DNA of 64,000 nt. Source: Adhaeribacter aerolatus. GTDB lineage: Bacteria > Bacteroidota > Bacteroidia > Cytophagales > Hymenobacteraceae. The stretch lies in the NCBI RefSeq assembly GCF_007991635.1, contig NZ_BJYS01000005.1, positions 62,001 through 126,000 on the forward strand, written 5' to 3'. The position numbers were made by a program, and so were the translations under genes. The notes under the pieces were generated by a model. That model worked only from the letters and a program-made list of their open reading frames with translations. It had not been told where the DNA came from and made no database searches. Positions 28,394 to 37,966 of the stretch are shown in pieces; positions within the stretch are counted from its first letter, which is position 1; each line of letters opens with the position of its first letter.

Positions 28394-31300
28394 TTAACTA
28401 ATGATTACAGAAGAACTGCTTTCCAGAAGTTCTTCAATATCTTTTTTGATTTGATTTATATATTGCTCCAAATCGGTTTTACTGGTGATTGTCTTTTTAG
28501 GAGCAGCATAAGTTTTTGCTTTGGGTTGCGTCAGTTTAACTGCTTCCGCTAAGGCAGAGGCAAACTGCCCTGGTAAAGCCGCTATTTTAATATCCCATGT
28601 ATTCAAGCTTTCATGCTGCAGTTGGTTTAGCATGGCTTGTGCATCCAACACCTTTACTTCTGGTCGAAGTAGGATTTGGTGCTTGGCTAAAATTTTCTGG
28701 CGCTCGTCGCTTTCTATTTTCAGGAAATGTTCGTTTGCATCAAGTTCTGCTCTTAGGTCATCATACTTAGCGTTAAACTTCTCCTTAACCTGCTGTAATG
28801 ATTTGTTCAATAGGTCAGTTAGGCGAACAGCCAATGGTCCTACTAGGTCTGGTTCGTGAAACAGCAATCTGTCTTCTCTTACTGCATCCATTTCTTGCTT
28901 CAACTGCTCTACATCTGGGGTAACTGGCGCATGCTGCATCAAGGTGTTTAGCATTCGCCACATTTGCTCCCGCTTTGTCACCAATTGCGACTTATGGCTC
29001 CAATCTTTAAACTTAGCGATAAGGTCTTCCTGCTGCTCCAGCATGCTCCCCAGGCGCTGATTCCCGTCCAGGTTTTCTATATCTTTAACAAACTGAACGC
29101 TTATTGGCTCTGGAAAGGGAGAGTCCCCGCTTACCTTCCCAGCCAGGTCTTTCAGCTGAGAAAGGAAGGCATTAGAGCAAACAAACTCATCTCCTGATTT
29201 ACAGCTAATTCCTGCCTCTTGGTATATTTTCCGAATCTTGATTCTATCCATCGCAGAGAGCGTATGCGTTTCTCTCTTGAAGGCAGCCGCTCCGATTTTA
29301 GATTGGTTCAGGTTAGTTTCGGGGGTAGATATATGCTCCGTTAAACGTAGCATCAAGATAACGGTGTCGATGGCATCCTGGCTCCAACCATAAGGAGACC
29401 TCATAAAGTGATTCCTAATCTCTTTACCCGATTTGGTACCGTTAGCAATAAAGCGTAATATTTCTGTGGCAATAGGATGGTCCTTTGACTCTTTATCCCA
29501 TCCTATTCGCTTCATCGCTTCAGGATCATTAGCTATAGCTTTTGTAAGCGCTTTATCCCAATCTTTATAATCGCCTTTCGTAAAATCGGGGAACTGCCTC
29601 AGCGCAGTACTCTCAAGCGCCTCTTTTATATTTTCTCCTATACTGCCTTGGTCTACTTTATTACCACCCGCCAGGAATATGCTTGCCTCCTTACAGATAT
29701 TGTTTATAATATCTTGTATTGCCTGCAATGCCAAGCCCTTACGGGTTTCCATACTTCTTTGGGCCTGTTGGCCTTCAGGAGTTCCTGGAAGCCCTTTGGC
29801 ATCCAGGGTTTGCTTAGCTGCCAGATACTTAATAATTTCCCCTCGAAGCTCCTGGTCACGCTGCTTCTTCACATAAGCATAAGCTAGTGGCGTATTAGCA
29901 CCTTCTCCACGGATGTCTTGCATCAAAATAGCTTCGTTATCGAACCAACCGTCTTTTACCCAGATGTGCAGCTTGTTTTCTGTATTTGGTTTAATTTGCT
30001 GATTCCAAACTTCAAAATCCCTTTTTTGCTTAGAGGCTCCCTGCAAAACGTTAATCGTCTTGGTCCTTTCCTTAATGAAGTTCAGGATTTTCTCTTTTCT
30101 TAACTGCTCAATTAGATCTTCACCAGAGGGGCCATTCAGCTTTTGGGCTTGTTTGCTATATTCTTGTTCCCATTCAGCGCCAACTTTTGTCTGTAGCTTA
30201 AACTCATCGTCTACAGGCATCAGTACTTTTTTGTCTACAAGCCTTTTAATTAGGTCTTTTACCTTCGTCCTGAACCTATCAGAAGGCTCGACCAGGTTAT
30301 CGATTAGCAAGTCTGCAATAGTATCCTCATCAGACTTCAGGCGGTTACTCTGTCCGTTAGACGGTAGGCGATCCATCAGGAATACAGCACTAAGAATGCG
30401 ACCTTCTAAGAGACCATCACCTCCTTGTGCTTTTTTCTCCTGTATTAGGTTATTCGTTTCATTCAATAACAAAGCATTCTGTAATAGCTGCTGCTGCTTC
30501 TGGTCAAAAATATAATCCGCAGGAATAACATACCCAACTCCCTTATTTGCAACATGCTTAAGGCTATCGTCCACAATTCTTAGCTGGCTACGAAGCTGAC
30601 CCGATGTACCTGCCGTATCAATAACCTGTAGTACCTTCTTCCAAAATTTTCTTGTGGAGGGTAAGATAGGATAATCTGCAACTAGGTTATACTTATCATC
30701 AGTCTGATAGCCAAAATCTGTTCCAGACAAATTTCTTGATATTTCACCAAGGCTGTCTTCCAATTTCTTTTCCAGCAGCTTTATTGCAGTGGCCTTCTTC
30801 TGAAGAACCGTTTTTCGGGTTACCGTCTCTACGTCAGTATCTGAAAGTGATACTTTTACTGAAAAGCGGTCTTGTAGTGGCTGTAAGTAAGGGGTCTCTG
30901 ATAAGGCACTTTGCCCGGTAGCCACTAGCAGGAACTTGCCATCGAAGTTGCTGGAAAGCTCTTGGGCAAGGTTCTGAATGTCTATGGTCTTATTTCCATC
31001 TGTACCAATAAATTGCTGCACCTCATCCAGCACTATAATAGTACAAGGTACTTTGGTGCCATAAAACAAGGGTAGTGCCTCATTTTTTATAGTTTCAATC
31101 AATTGCTCCCGGCTAATTGTATCAACTCTTTTAAAATTAGCTTTGAAGTTTTCTTTTACCTTGGCCTCATTCTCGGCAAATTCTGGTTTGAGTTGGAGTA
31201 AGCATTTAGCTAATACAGAAGAAACGAACAGATTTTCATATTCCTTTCTAAAGTCTTTGCCTTCTGCCTCCACCAAAGCTTTCAACTCATCCAGTATGCC

Positions 31301-31825
31301 CTCTTGCCTAGCCCAATAAACAAACTTAAAATGATGATATTGCTGTGGTAACTTTAAAGCATTGAGAAATAATTGGAGAAAGGAATATCTTATATCATGA
31401 GAAGGGAAGTCTTTTAGGGTGCCGGCAACAGATAATTTCCCGTAAAGCTTCTGCTTTCTATCAAGTTCAACAAACAAGTCATTTACATCATCTGGCAAGG
31501 TTTTTAATGACCTAGCTGTAGCGCCATCAGGAAACTTAAAGTCCTCCCATAGATAACCCAATATTTTAACTAAGTGGGATTTACCACTACCAAAGAACCC
31601 ACTTACCCAAGCTGCTGGTTGTTTAGGAGAATCGATATGTTTGAGATAGGTTTGTAAAATTCTGACTAGCCCTTGCTGGTATTCGCCTTCACAAACAAAG
31701 GTTTTTAGTTCATGCCGAAGTACCTTCAGCCCATTCTCATTGTGGGAAGTGTTAATTTCCACAACCCCGTCATTAACTAAGTTGTTATCGTCTGGATTAA
31801 GCTCAAAGAGGTCTTTATTATTCAT
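28394..31825 (-). CDS. brxC: BREX system P-loop protein BrxC
   Basis: A 1143-residue ATPase. Walker A is GFFGSGKSHLVKIL (near 81-94) and Walker B is CTIIVLDEVQQFIG (near 265-278). The long helical C-terminal half with charged coiled-coil-like stretches (KEKFNAKYDDLRAELDANE) is typical of BrxC/PglY. In type 1 BREX it is a core component, probably acting in a complex with BrxB, PglX and PglZ. It lies 12 bases after brxB, consistent with a single polycistronic transcript. Confidence 0.95.
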   Translation of the reverse strand: MNNKDLFELNPDDNNLVNDGVVEINTSHNENGLKVLRHELKTFVCEGEYQQGLVRILQTYLKHIDSPKQPAAWVSGFFGSGKSHLVKILGYLWEDFKFPDGATARSLKTLPDDVNDLFVELDRKQKLYGKLSVAGTLKDFPSHDIRYSFLQLFLNALKLPQQYHHFKFVYWARQEGILDELKALVEAEGKDFRKEYENLFVSSVLAKCLLQLKPEFAENEAKVKENFKANFKRVDTISREQLIETIKNEALPLFYGTKVPCTIIVLDEVQQFIGTDGNKTIDIQNLAQELSSNFDGKFLLVATGQSALSETPYLQPLQDRFSVKVSLSDTDVETVTRKTVLQKKATAIKLLEKKLEDSLGEISRNLSGTDFGYQTDDKYNLVADYPILPSTRKFWKKVLQVIDTAGTSGQLRSQLRIVDDSLKHVANKGVGYVIPADYIFDQKQQQLLQNALLLNETNNLIQEKKAQGGDGLLEGRILSAVFLMDRLPSNGQSNRLKSDEDTIADLLIDNLVEPSDRFRTKVKDLIKRLVDKKVLMPVDDEFKLQTKVGAEWEQEYSKQAQKLNGPSGEDLIEQLRKEKILNFIKERTKTINVLQGASKQKRDFEVWNQQIKPNTENKLHIWVKDGWFDNEAILMQDIRGEGANTPLAYAYVKKQRDQELRGEIIKYLAAKQTLDAKGLPGTPEGQQAQRSMETRKGLALQAIQDIINNICKEASIFLAGGNKVDQGSIGENIKEALESTALRQFPDFTKGDYKDWDKALTKAIANDPEAMKRIGWDKESKDHPIATEILRFIANGTKSGKEIRNHFMRSPYGWSQDAIDTVILMLRLTEHISTPETNLNQSKIGAAAFKRETHTLSAMDRIKIRKIYQEAGISCKSGDEFVCSNAFLSQLKDLAGKVSGDSPFPEPISVQFVKDIENLDGNQRLGSMLEQQEDLIAKFKDWSHKSQLVTKREQMWRMLNTLMQHAPVTPDVEQLKQEMDAVREDRLLFHEPDLVGPLAVRLTDLLNKSLQQVKEKFNAKYDDLRAELDANEHFLKIESDERQKILAKHQILLRPEVKVLDAQAMLNQLQHESLNTWDIKIAALPGQFASALAEAVKLTQPKAKTYAAPKKTITSKTDLEQYINQIKKDIEELLESSSSVIIS

Positions 31826-31837
31826 ATGGTGTTAATG

Positions 31838-32383
31838 TTATGCTGTAATAGGCCGAGCCAGATAACTCCAGCCATCACGAGCATCTAATAATCTATATTG
31901 GTTTTTACTAAACTCACCCGGGAAAAGCACCAGCATTCTACCCTTAGCATAGTCGGAGGCCGTGCTAATTATATTTGATAACCTGGCGAATCCAAAAATG
32001 GCTGTTACATCTTTTATAACTATAATGGTATTATCATCAGCTTTCGCTTTCTGAATCTCATCCTGTATATAATCAATAACAAATGGCTTAAACTCCACTT
32101 CAAGTTGGTCAGCTAAAGCTTCTGGATCGGAGAAATATTCCTCCCTGTATTCATGTGAAGCCATCCAATAAGGAAAGCACTCTTTTAAAGACACCGGTAC
32201 CCAATTCTTTCCGGCATTGCGAGCAGCAGCTTCAAAATCACCTAATCTTAAGTCTATTTTCCTCTGATCGGCAGGATCATAAATTAAAAACCAGACTCTT
32301 TCCTGGCCAGATAAGGTTTGTGCCCACGGTTCAGCAAGAACCTGCTCAAAGGCAATTAATAAATTATCGACTTTCGAAGCCAC
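31838..32383 (-). CDS. brxB: BREX protein BrxB (DUF1788)
   Basis: A 181-residue protein of the DUF1788/BrxB family. Recognisable parts are RVWFLIYDPADQRKIDLRLGDFEAAARNAGKNW and the C-terminal ASDYAKGRMLVLFPGEF. The family is essential for BREX but biochemically little understood. The start codon is GTG at 32383, inside the end of brxA, giving a 20-base overlap and implying translational coupling. Confidence 0.93.
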   Translation of the reverse strand: MASKVDNLLIAFEQVLAEPWAQTLSGQERVWFLIYDPADQRKIDLRLGDFEAAARNAGKNWVPVSLKECFPYWMASHEYREEYFSDPEALADQLEVEFKPFVIDYIQDEIQKAKADDNTIIVIKDVTAIFGFARLSNIISTASDYAKGRMLVLFPGEFSKNQYRLLDARDGWSYLARPITA

Positions 32384-33110
32384 TCAATTTTAATTTAGTT
32401 AAAATCTTATCAAAAGAAATAGCAGTAACACTCCCAGCAAACTGATACTGAACCAAACCTTGCTGGGCCGCTTCCACAGCTAACTCCCGCACTTTTGCAT
32501 CGGGGAGGTCCAAAGCCCTTACCCACTTACTTTGCAGGATAAAATCCCCGCGACTGCCGCTTAGGTAGGCCAATAGCATTGCGAAGGCCAAGGCATAATA
32601 CCCAGGTTTAACTTTGGTCCGTAATGCCTTAATCTTTCCTGTAATATAGCCAGCTTGTTTCCAGGAGCTGATTATATTTCTAGCGGCAGACTTCCGGGTT
32701 TTGGGGGTAAACCGACCTGGGTGATAAGCTTCAATATTCTGCTCCATGTAATCCACTGCTACTTTTTCTCCCAAAGTAGTATTTATAACCGGTTCAATAC
32801 TTTCCGCTAATAAAAAATCCCGTTTACAAGCATATAATAAGCTAATTATAACCCTATCACTAAGATTTGCTTTTTGCCAAAAGTACTTGAAGCAGGTAAA
32901 AAATGGATTACTATCTTCAAACCCATAGAGCTTCTTCAGGTAAAGGGTTGTATTATCCTGATTAGATTTCGTCAATTTATTAGTTACATTTCCCTTTAGC
33001 GCCTCCTGGTAGTTATTATTATCTAAAGCAAAATCCATTACCCTGGATAATTCCGATAGCATAATTGTCCTACTTGTATGTATTGTAAGTTCTTTTATTG
33101 GTGAAGCCAT
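32364..33110 (-). CDS. brxA: BREX protein BrxA (DUF1819)
   Basis: A 248-residue helical protein of the DUF1819/BrxA family, a small DNA-binding BREX component. The region near the C-terminus (AFAMLLAYLSGSRGDFILQSKWVRAL) is characteristic. It is the first gene of the BREX operon, with ATG at 33110. The 316-base region upstream is shared with the divergent mcrB gene, so both defence systems may be controlled from the same intergenic region. Confidence 0.92.
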   Translation of the reverse strand: MASPIKELTIHTSRTIMLSELSRVMDFALDNNNYQEALKGNVTNKLTKSNQDNTTLYLKKLYGFEDSNPFFTCFKYFWQKANLSDRVIISLLYACKRDFLLAESIEPVINTTLGEKVAVDYMEQNIEAYHPGRFTPKTRKSAARNIISSWKQAGYITGKIKALRTKVKPGYYALAFAMLLAYLSGSRGDFILQSKWVRALDLPDAKVRELAVEAAQQGLVQYQFAGSVTAISFDKILTKLKLSGFESR

Positions 33111-33426
33111 AATGGATTTTACAACCTATTAGTATAGAAAACTAGATTTAGGCTTTAAATTTAATTTATTAAAATCCATTCTATAGTGCCAGGTCCCATC
33201 ACCAATAGTATTTATTTCGGCATTAATTATAAACCACTGGTAGCTAACCAAATAATTATTTCTACACTAAGGGAGATTTACTATTACCACAATCTACTAC
33301 TTCTGAGCAGGCGCTTAAAATAAATATTTGACTTATTAAGCCCTAATGTAGAACAATTCCTTTATATTCCAACCAAGAACTATATACAAAAAAACAAATA
33401 TTTTACTTTCACACAATACTCTTAAA
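33111..33426. promoter_or_regulatory. Divergent promoter region between BREX and McrBC
   Basis: The 316 bases contain no gene. They are very AT-rich and should hold outward promoters for brxA and mcrB. The best plus-strand candidate is TACTTTCA, a one-mismatch -7 box about 25 bases before the mcrB start. I see no strong palindrome. Confidence 0.5.
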
Positions 33427-35673
33427 ATGAATAGAGAAGAATTAAAAAAAGAATTCTTGAATGAATGGCCAATAAATAGAGTAGGTAATATGGTTTTAGA
33501 GGAGTATACAAATTTAAATAAAACATCCTTCTGCTATTGGCTTGAATCAAAAACCCAAGATTTGGGAAGTATATGGGGAGGTTCCTCCTTTAAGTTCGGT
33601 ATCTATAGAAAAAACAGTACGAAAGTAAACACAAACAAAGGCTATTCATCTGATAATGAATATGCCTGGGTTACAAAATATGGTAAAACTGCTGATGAAG
33701 CATTTTCAACTGTTAAAAGCGTAATCAATGAAATAGTAGATGCTGCACAAAAAAATGAGCTCCAAAGAATTGATAAGGTAAATTTAGGCCCTGCCTATAA
33801 ATGGAAAGTAGCATTCCTTTACTCAGATTATAAAGTAGTTAATATTTATAAACCGGAGGCACTACAGTTTGCTGCCGAATCTTTGGGAATGAATAAGGTT
33901 CACAATTCCCCTTCATCCGAATTGCACAAGTTTATTATGGGCAACAAACTTCTAACCGAAAGTTATTATGGATTTACAGGAAGGCTATGGCATGAATATG
34001 CTGCCAGCTTGAAAAATACCGGATTACCAGGAGCTAATGAATTACCCCCAATGAGCGCTGATTTAACAAACGAAAAGATTGCACTTAATACTATCCTCTA
34101 TGGACCTCCCGGAACTGGGAAAACTTTCAACACCATAAATATTGCGGTAGAAATTTCCGACCCTGCTTTTTACGAGCAGAATAAAGATGATAGAGCAAAA
34201 CTCCGTGAGCGTTATAATCAATTACTAATTAAGGATTGGGGGAATATGCAAAAAGGCCAAATAGGCTTTTGTACTTTCCACCAAAACTTTACCTATGAAG
34301 ATTTTATAGAAGGCATTAAACCTATTAAGCCAGCAGTAGAAGACAACTTCCTAAAGTACGATGTCCAAGATGGTATATTTAAAAAAATTACCGAGCGGGC
34401 TCATTATTTCTCAAATGGATTAGTGCTGAAGAACAAAGCCTTAATAAACATTAAAGAGAGTGATTACCAAAATGCAAACTTTTATAAAATTTCACTTGGG
34501 GATGTAAATAAGCCAGAAGACCAAGCGATTTATGACTATTGCATTGAGAATAGTTGCATTAGTATAGGCTTTATGGGTGGATATGACCTTACAGATAAAA
34601 CCATAAATGATTTCAATCAAATAGTTCAGGATAATAATTGGTCACGATATGCTGCTCAGGCCATGAACTATTTTAACCATTATCTACAAGTTGGAGATTA
34701 CTTTATAGTTTCAAAAGGAAATTATAAAGTGCGGGCTATAGGGAAAGTGATTGGAAGCTATTATTATGATGAAAATGCTCCTATCCCGAGTTACCATTTT
34801 AGAAAAGTGGAATGGCTCATTGAAAACACTGAAATACCTATAGCAGAAATTTATCAGAAAGCGCTATCTCAACAAACAATCTACTCCCTTAATAAGGCCT
34901 GGATCAACAAAGAATTCTTTGTGTCCAATATATCTACTTCTGCTAGAGATAATCAGGTCCAAAATTTTGTGCTTATCATAGATGAAATTAACCGGGGTAA
35001 TATCTCCCAGATATTCGGCGAATTAATCACTCTAATCGAGAAAGACAAAAGAGCCGGTAAAGATGAAGCTTTAGAAATAACCTTACCTTACTCAAAAGAG
35101 GTTTTCTCTGTACCACCCAACTTATACATTCTGGGGACTATGAACACTGCTGATAGAAGTGTTGAAGCTTTGGACACTGCTTTACGCCGACGGTTCAGTT
35201 TTATAGAAATGCCACCTAAGGCTGAAAAGATAAAGTTTGAAGGCAGACTTAAGGATATGGCAGGCATGCTAGGGGAAATTGATTTAGTAGAATTACTTGA
35301 CACTATTAATAAACGAATCGAGAAACTGCTGGACAAGAACCACATGATTGGCCATTCTTACTTAATGAATGTTTCTAATATAAACGATTTAAAACAAGCA
35401 TTTTATGAAAGTATTATTCCCCTTCTTCAGGAATACTTTTATGGAGATTTTGCCAAGATTGGTCTAGTATTAGGCAGTGGCTTTTTTAAAGCAGAACCTA
35501 AAAATCAGGCCTTAGACAAAAAGATATTTGCTGATTTTTTCCACGAAGCTATAGATGAACTTAGCAGTCGAGAAGTACTTAGGCTAAAAAACATTTCTAA
35601 AATGACCGACGATGACTTCACTGAAGCTCTGCAAAAATTGCTAAACAAGAAGACTGAGAATGCCACCTTATAA
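33427..35673 (+). CDS. mcrB: McrB-family AAA+ GTPase with inserted domain
   Basis: A 748-residue motor subunit of a modified-base-dependent restriction system. The N-terminal region (about 1-200) is a likely target-recognition domain. Walker A is GPPGTGKT (226-233), and Walker B LIIDEINRGN lies only near 515-524. The McrB signature GTMNTADRSVEALDTALRRRF follows. Between the Walker motifs is about 155 extra residues (about 345-500) starting FYKISLGD and containing DYFIVSKGNYKVRAIGKVIG, which looks like an EVE/PUA-type base-recognition fold. The mcrC gene starts inside its 3' end. The modified base cleaved is unknown. PglX marks adenines, so the host's BREX methylation should not be an McrBC cytosine target. 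Confidence 0.92.
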   Translation: MNREELKKEFLNEWPINRVGNMVLEEYTNLNKTSFCYWLESKTQDLGSIWGGSSFKFGIYRKNSTKVNTNKGYSSDNEYAWVTKYGKTADEAFSTVKSVINEIVDAAQKNELQRIDKVNLGPAYKWKVAFLYSDYKVVNIYKPEALQFAAESLGMNKVHNSPSSELHKFIMGNKLLTESYYGFTGRLWHEYAASLKNTGLPGANELPPMSADLTNEKIALNTILYGPPGTGKTFNTINIAVEISDPAFYEQNKDDRAKLRERYNQLLIKDWGNMQKGQIGFCTFHQNFTYEDFIEGIKPIKPAVEDNFLKYDVQDGIFKKITERAHYFSNGLVLKNKALINIKESDYQNANFYKISLGDVNKPEDQAIYDYCIENSCISIGFMGGYDLTDKTINDFNQIVQDNNWSRYAAQAMNYFNHYLQVGDYFIVSKGNYKVRAIGKVIGSYYYDENAPIPSYHFRKVEWLIENTEIPIAEIYQKALSQQTIYSLNKAWINKEFFVSNISTSARDNQVQNFVLIIDEINRGNISQIFGELITLIEKDKRAGKDEALEITLPYSKEVFSVPPNLYILGTMNTADRSVEALDTALRRRFSFIEMPPKAEKIKFEGRLKDMAGMLGEIDLVELLDTINKRIEKLLDKNHMIGHSYLMNVSNINDLKQAFYESIIPLLQEYFYGDFAKIGLVLGSGFFKAEPKNQALDKKIFADFFHEAIDELSSREVLRLKNISKMTDDDFTEALQKLLNKKTENATL

Positions 35674-36883
35674 AAAATTAAATATCTCAGTTTTTGAACA
35701 TGAAAGTTTAAGAGCCGGCGAAAGAGGCTTTACTGTATCCCATCTGGAAACTTTACAACGATACTTTGGTGAAAAAGGGACACCTAGCTTTACGCTTATA
35801 CATAATGGCATAAAATTTACCGAATATGTGGGTGTCCTAAAGGTCGGGGATATAAGTATTGAAGTTTTACCTAAAATTGACCGCTCTGAGACTGATACTG
35901 AAAAATGGCAGAACATTCTTATCAATATGCTCAGGCAAGCAGGTTTAATGAAGGTTAGGACAAGTAGCTCTACTTCTTTAAAAATAAAAAGCAACTCTAT
36001 CCTTGACATTTACTTCGAACTGTTTGTAACTGAATGTGAACAACTGCTGCACCAAGGTCTGGTAAAAAAGTATCGTAAGAAAGAAGGAAATTTATTTTCC
36101 TTAAAAGGCGCATTACAATTTAATAAACATATAAGCCAGAACCTTACGCATCAGGAACGCTTTTACACCCGCCATACCACATATGACCGGGAGCATCCAC
36201 TAAACCAGATATTATTTAAGACTATTCTACTACTTCAAACTATAAATAATTCACCTGCATTAACAAGTCGTATAAACGGCCTTTTACTTAATTTCTCTAA
36301 TATCCCCGATATTAAAGTCAGTGAGGCGCTTTTCCAGCGCCTGTCCTTTGACCGCAAAACTGAGCCCTACCGTAATGCAATAAAAATAGCAAGACTCCTT
36401 CTGTTGAATTACCACCCGGATGTTACATCAGGCCAAAATCACGTACTGGCACTGATGTTTGACATGAATCACCTTTGGGAAACGTGGGTACTTAAAGTCT
36501 TGCATAAAGAGTTATACTATAAAGGTTACTCTGTTGAAGGTCAAATAAAAGAACGCTTTTGGGAAAGCCATGAGCAGCATAAAAAATACATTAAGCCGGA
36601 TATTATTATAACTAATCCGAAAGGTAAAAAATGTATTATTGATACAAAATGGAAAACACCTTCCTTGGGAAAACCCTCCGACGAAGACCTCAGGCAGATA
36701 TTTGCTTACCTTCTTCACTTTAAGGCTGATAATGGAATACTCCTTTATCCAGGAGAAAGAGAAATAAGAATTCGAGGGAGTTATATTATAAATGGAGGCT
36801 CTTGTGAAATGGTTTATGTGCCGGTTATTAAGGATGATAATTTAGTTTATTCGGGTCTTATTGATTCAATTCTATTTACATAA
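35660..36883 (+). CDS. mcrC: McrC-family endonuclease subunit
   Basis: A 407-residue nuclease partner of McrB. The N-terminal part has the IEVLPKI segment typical of McrC, and the middle carries ALQFNKHISQNLTHQERFYTRHTTYDREHPLNQIL. The PD-(D/E)xK nuclease site is visible as KPDIII followed by CIIDTKWK (D and K near residues 323-325). The start codon overlaps the end of mcrB by 14 bases, indicating translational coupling. Together they form a complete McrBC locus, divergent from BREX. Confidence 0.93.
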   Translation: MPPYKKLNISVFEHESLRAGERGFTVSHLETLQRYFGEKGTPSFTLIHNGIKFTEYVGVLKVGDISIEVLPKIDRSETDTEKWQNILINMLRQAGLMKVRTSSSTSLKIKSNSILDIYFELFVTECEQLLHQGLVKKYRKKEGNLFSLKGALQFNKHISQNLTHQERFYTRHTTYDREHPLNQILFKTILLLQTINNSPALTSRINGLLLNFSNIPDIKVSEALFQRLSFDRKTEPYRNAIKIARLLLLNYHPDVTSGQNHVLALMFDMNHLWETWVLKVLHKELYYKGYSVEGQIKERFWESHEQHKKYIKPDIIITNPKGKKCIIDTKWKTPSLGKPSDEDLRQIFAYLLHFKADNGILLYPGEREIRIRGSYIINGGSCEMVYVPVIKDDNLVYSGLIDSILFT

Positions 36884-36964
36884 TGAGAATAGAGTATTTA
36901 AGACTTAATCTGCCGGATGATTAAATGTAATCGTTTATTGAGTCTAATCTGGATACTAAGGGAT

Positions 36965-37960
36965 TTACTTTATCCATTTTTTTAAGATGAGCTCCCTATT
37001 TGTTATTTTATTCTCTTCAACAATAAGAGAATCAATATTCTCAAATATAGTGCTATCAGTTTTCATTTTACCGTAAGTTTTTATTGTACCATAAACAAAA
37101 TATTTTCCGGGGTTAAGACCAAACTTACTTGCTTTACCATTATGATCAGTGATTAATTGGTAAGTACTTCCGCTACAGCTTCTTCCCCCAAAAACTACCC
37201 TACTGATAAACACACATAAATTAACTCCACTAATTTTTGTCCCTGTTGTGTCAGTAACAGTGTATTGGAAGCCAACTGGAATAGGAACAACTCTTTCCAG
37301 TTTTAAACTTTTAATTTCTACGTTATTTTCAATGACTTTAATCGTGTCCGTTGCTGAATAATCAACATCACCTATCTTAATAGATGCTTTTACAAAATAA
37401 TCTCCTTCTGTAATTCCAAATTTATAAACCCGACCTTTGGCATCCGATTTTAATTGATAATCACTTGTTTCACAAGTGCCCTTCTCAAAAACTGATTTAT
37501 TTGTAAAAATGCAAACATTGACATTACTAATCTTTTCACCTTGTGGATCCACAACGGTTAAGTGAAAACCACTTTGTTTTTTGGTTGCAATATTTGCTTC
37601 TAATACAATTACCTCCTGTGGAGCTTCTACATCCTTTAGAGCAGCATACACTACTTTCTCCACTGTTTCTTGATATTGAATTCTATATGAGGTACCTTTC
37701 TTTAGATTCATGAAGTTGAAATATCCATCATCATCGGTTGTTGTAGAAAACAAAAAATTAACCAAATCAGGAGATGATGTGTAGGATAATGTTACTTTTT
37801 TCTTTGATAAAGGAGTTGGTGCATTTTGTTGAGTTAAAGTGTCTACTAAATATAGCCTCCCACGTATACTTTCTTTTTCTGACAAGTCACCTTTAATATC
37901 ATCTTTTTTACAAGAGCTAACAAACAATAAAATTAAAAGCAGAATAAAATTGCCTTTCAT
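36965..37960 (-). CDS. Putative lipoprotein with tandem beta-sandwich repeats
   Basis: A 331-residue exported lipoprotein. The signal peptide ends at lipobox FVSSC with Cys17, followed by KKDD, a Bacteroidota surface-lipoprotein-like Asp/Lys start. It consists of about three carboxypeptidase-regulatory/CNA-B-like beta-sandwich repeats. The last two align clearly: KISNVNVCIFTNKSVF and KISGVNLCVFISRVVF are followed in each by Cys, YQL, a Gly-rich KFG turn and Y/F-V. It is 6 bases downstream of a larger exported protein and clearly co-transcribed with it. Function unknown. The presence of a cell-surface pair in a defence-rich element suggests, at most, adhesion or exclusion; that is speculation. 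Confidence 0.75.
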   Translation of the reverse strand: MKGNFILLLILLFVSSCKKDDIKGDLSEKESIRGRLYLVDTLTQQNAPTPLSKKKVTLSYTSSPDLVNFLFSTTTDDDGYFNFMNLKKGTSYRIQYQETVEKVVYAALKDVEAPQEVIVLEANIATKKQSGFHLTVVDPQGEKISNVNVCIFTNKSVFEKGTCETSDYQLKSDAKGRVYKFGITEGDYFVKASIKIGDVDYSATDTIKVIENNVEIKSLKLERVVPIPVGFQYTVTDTTGTKISGVNLCVFISRVVFGGRSCSGSTYQLITDHNGKASKFGLNPGKYFVYGTIKTYGKMKTDSTIFENIDSLIVEENKITNRELILKKWIK

Positions 37961-37966
37961 AATTTC

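Noticed and set aside
36884-36964. Terminator between mcrC and the lipoprotein gene
   Set aside because: Only a 9-bp stem with a wobble and a long loop, without a clear T-run, is visible.
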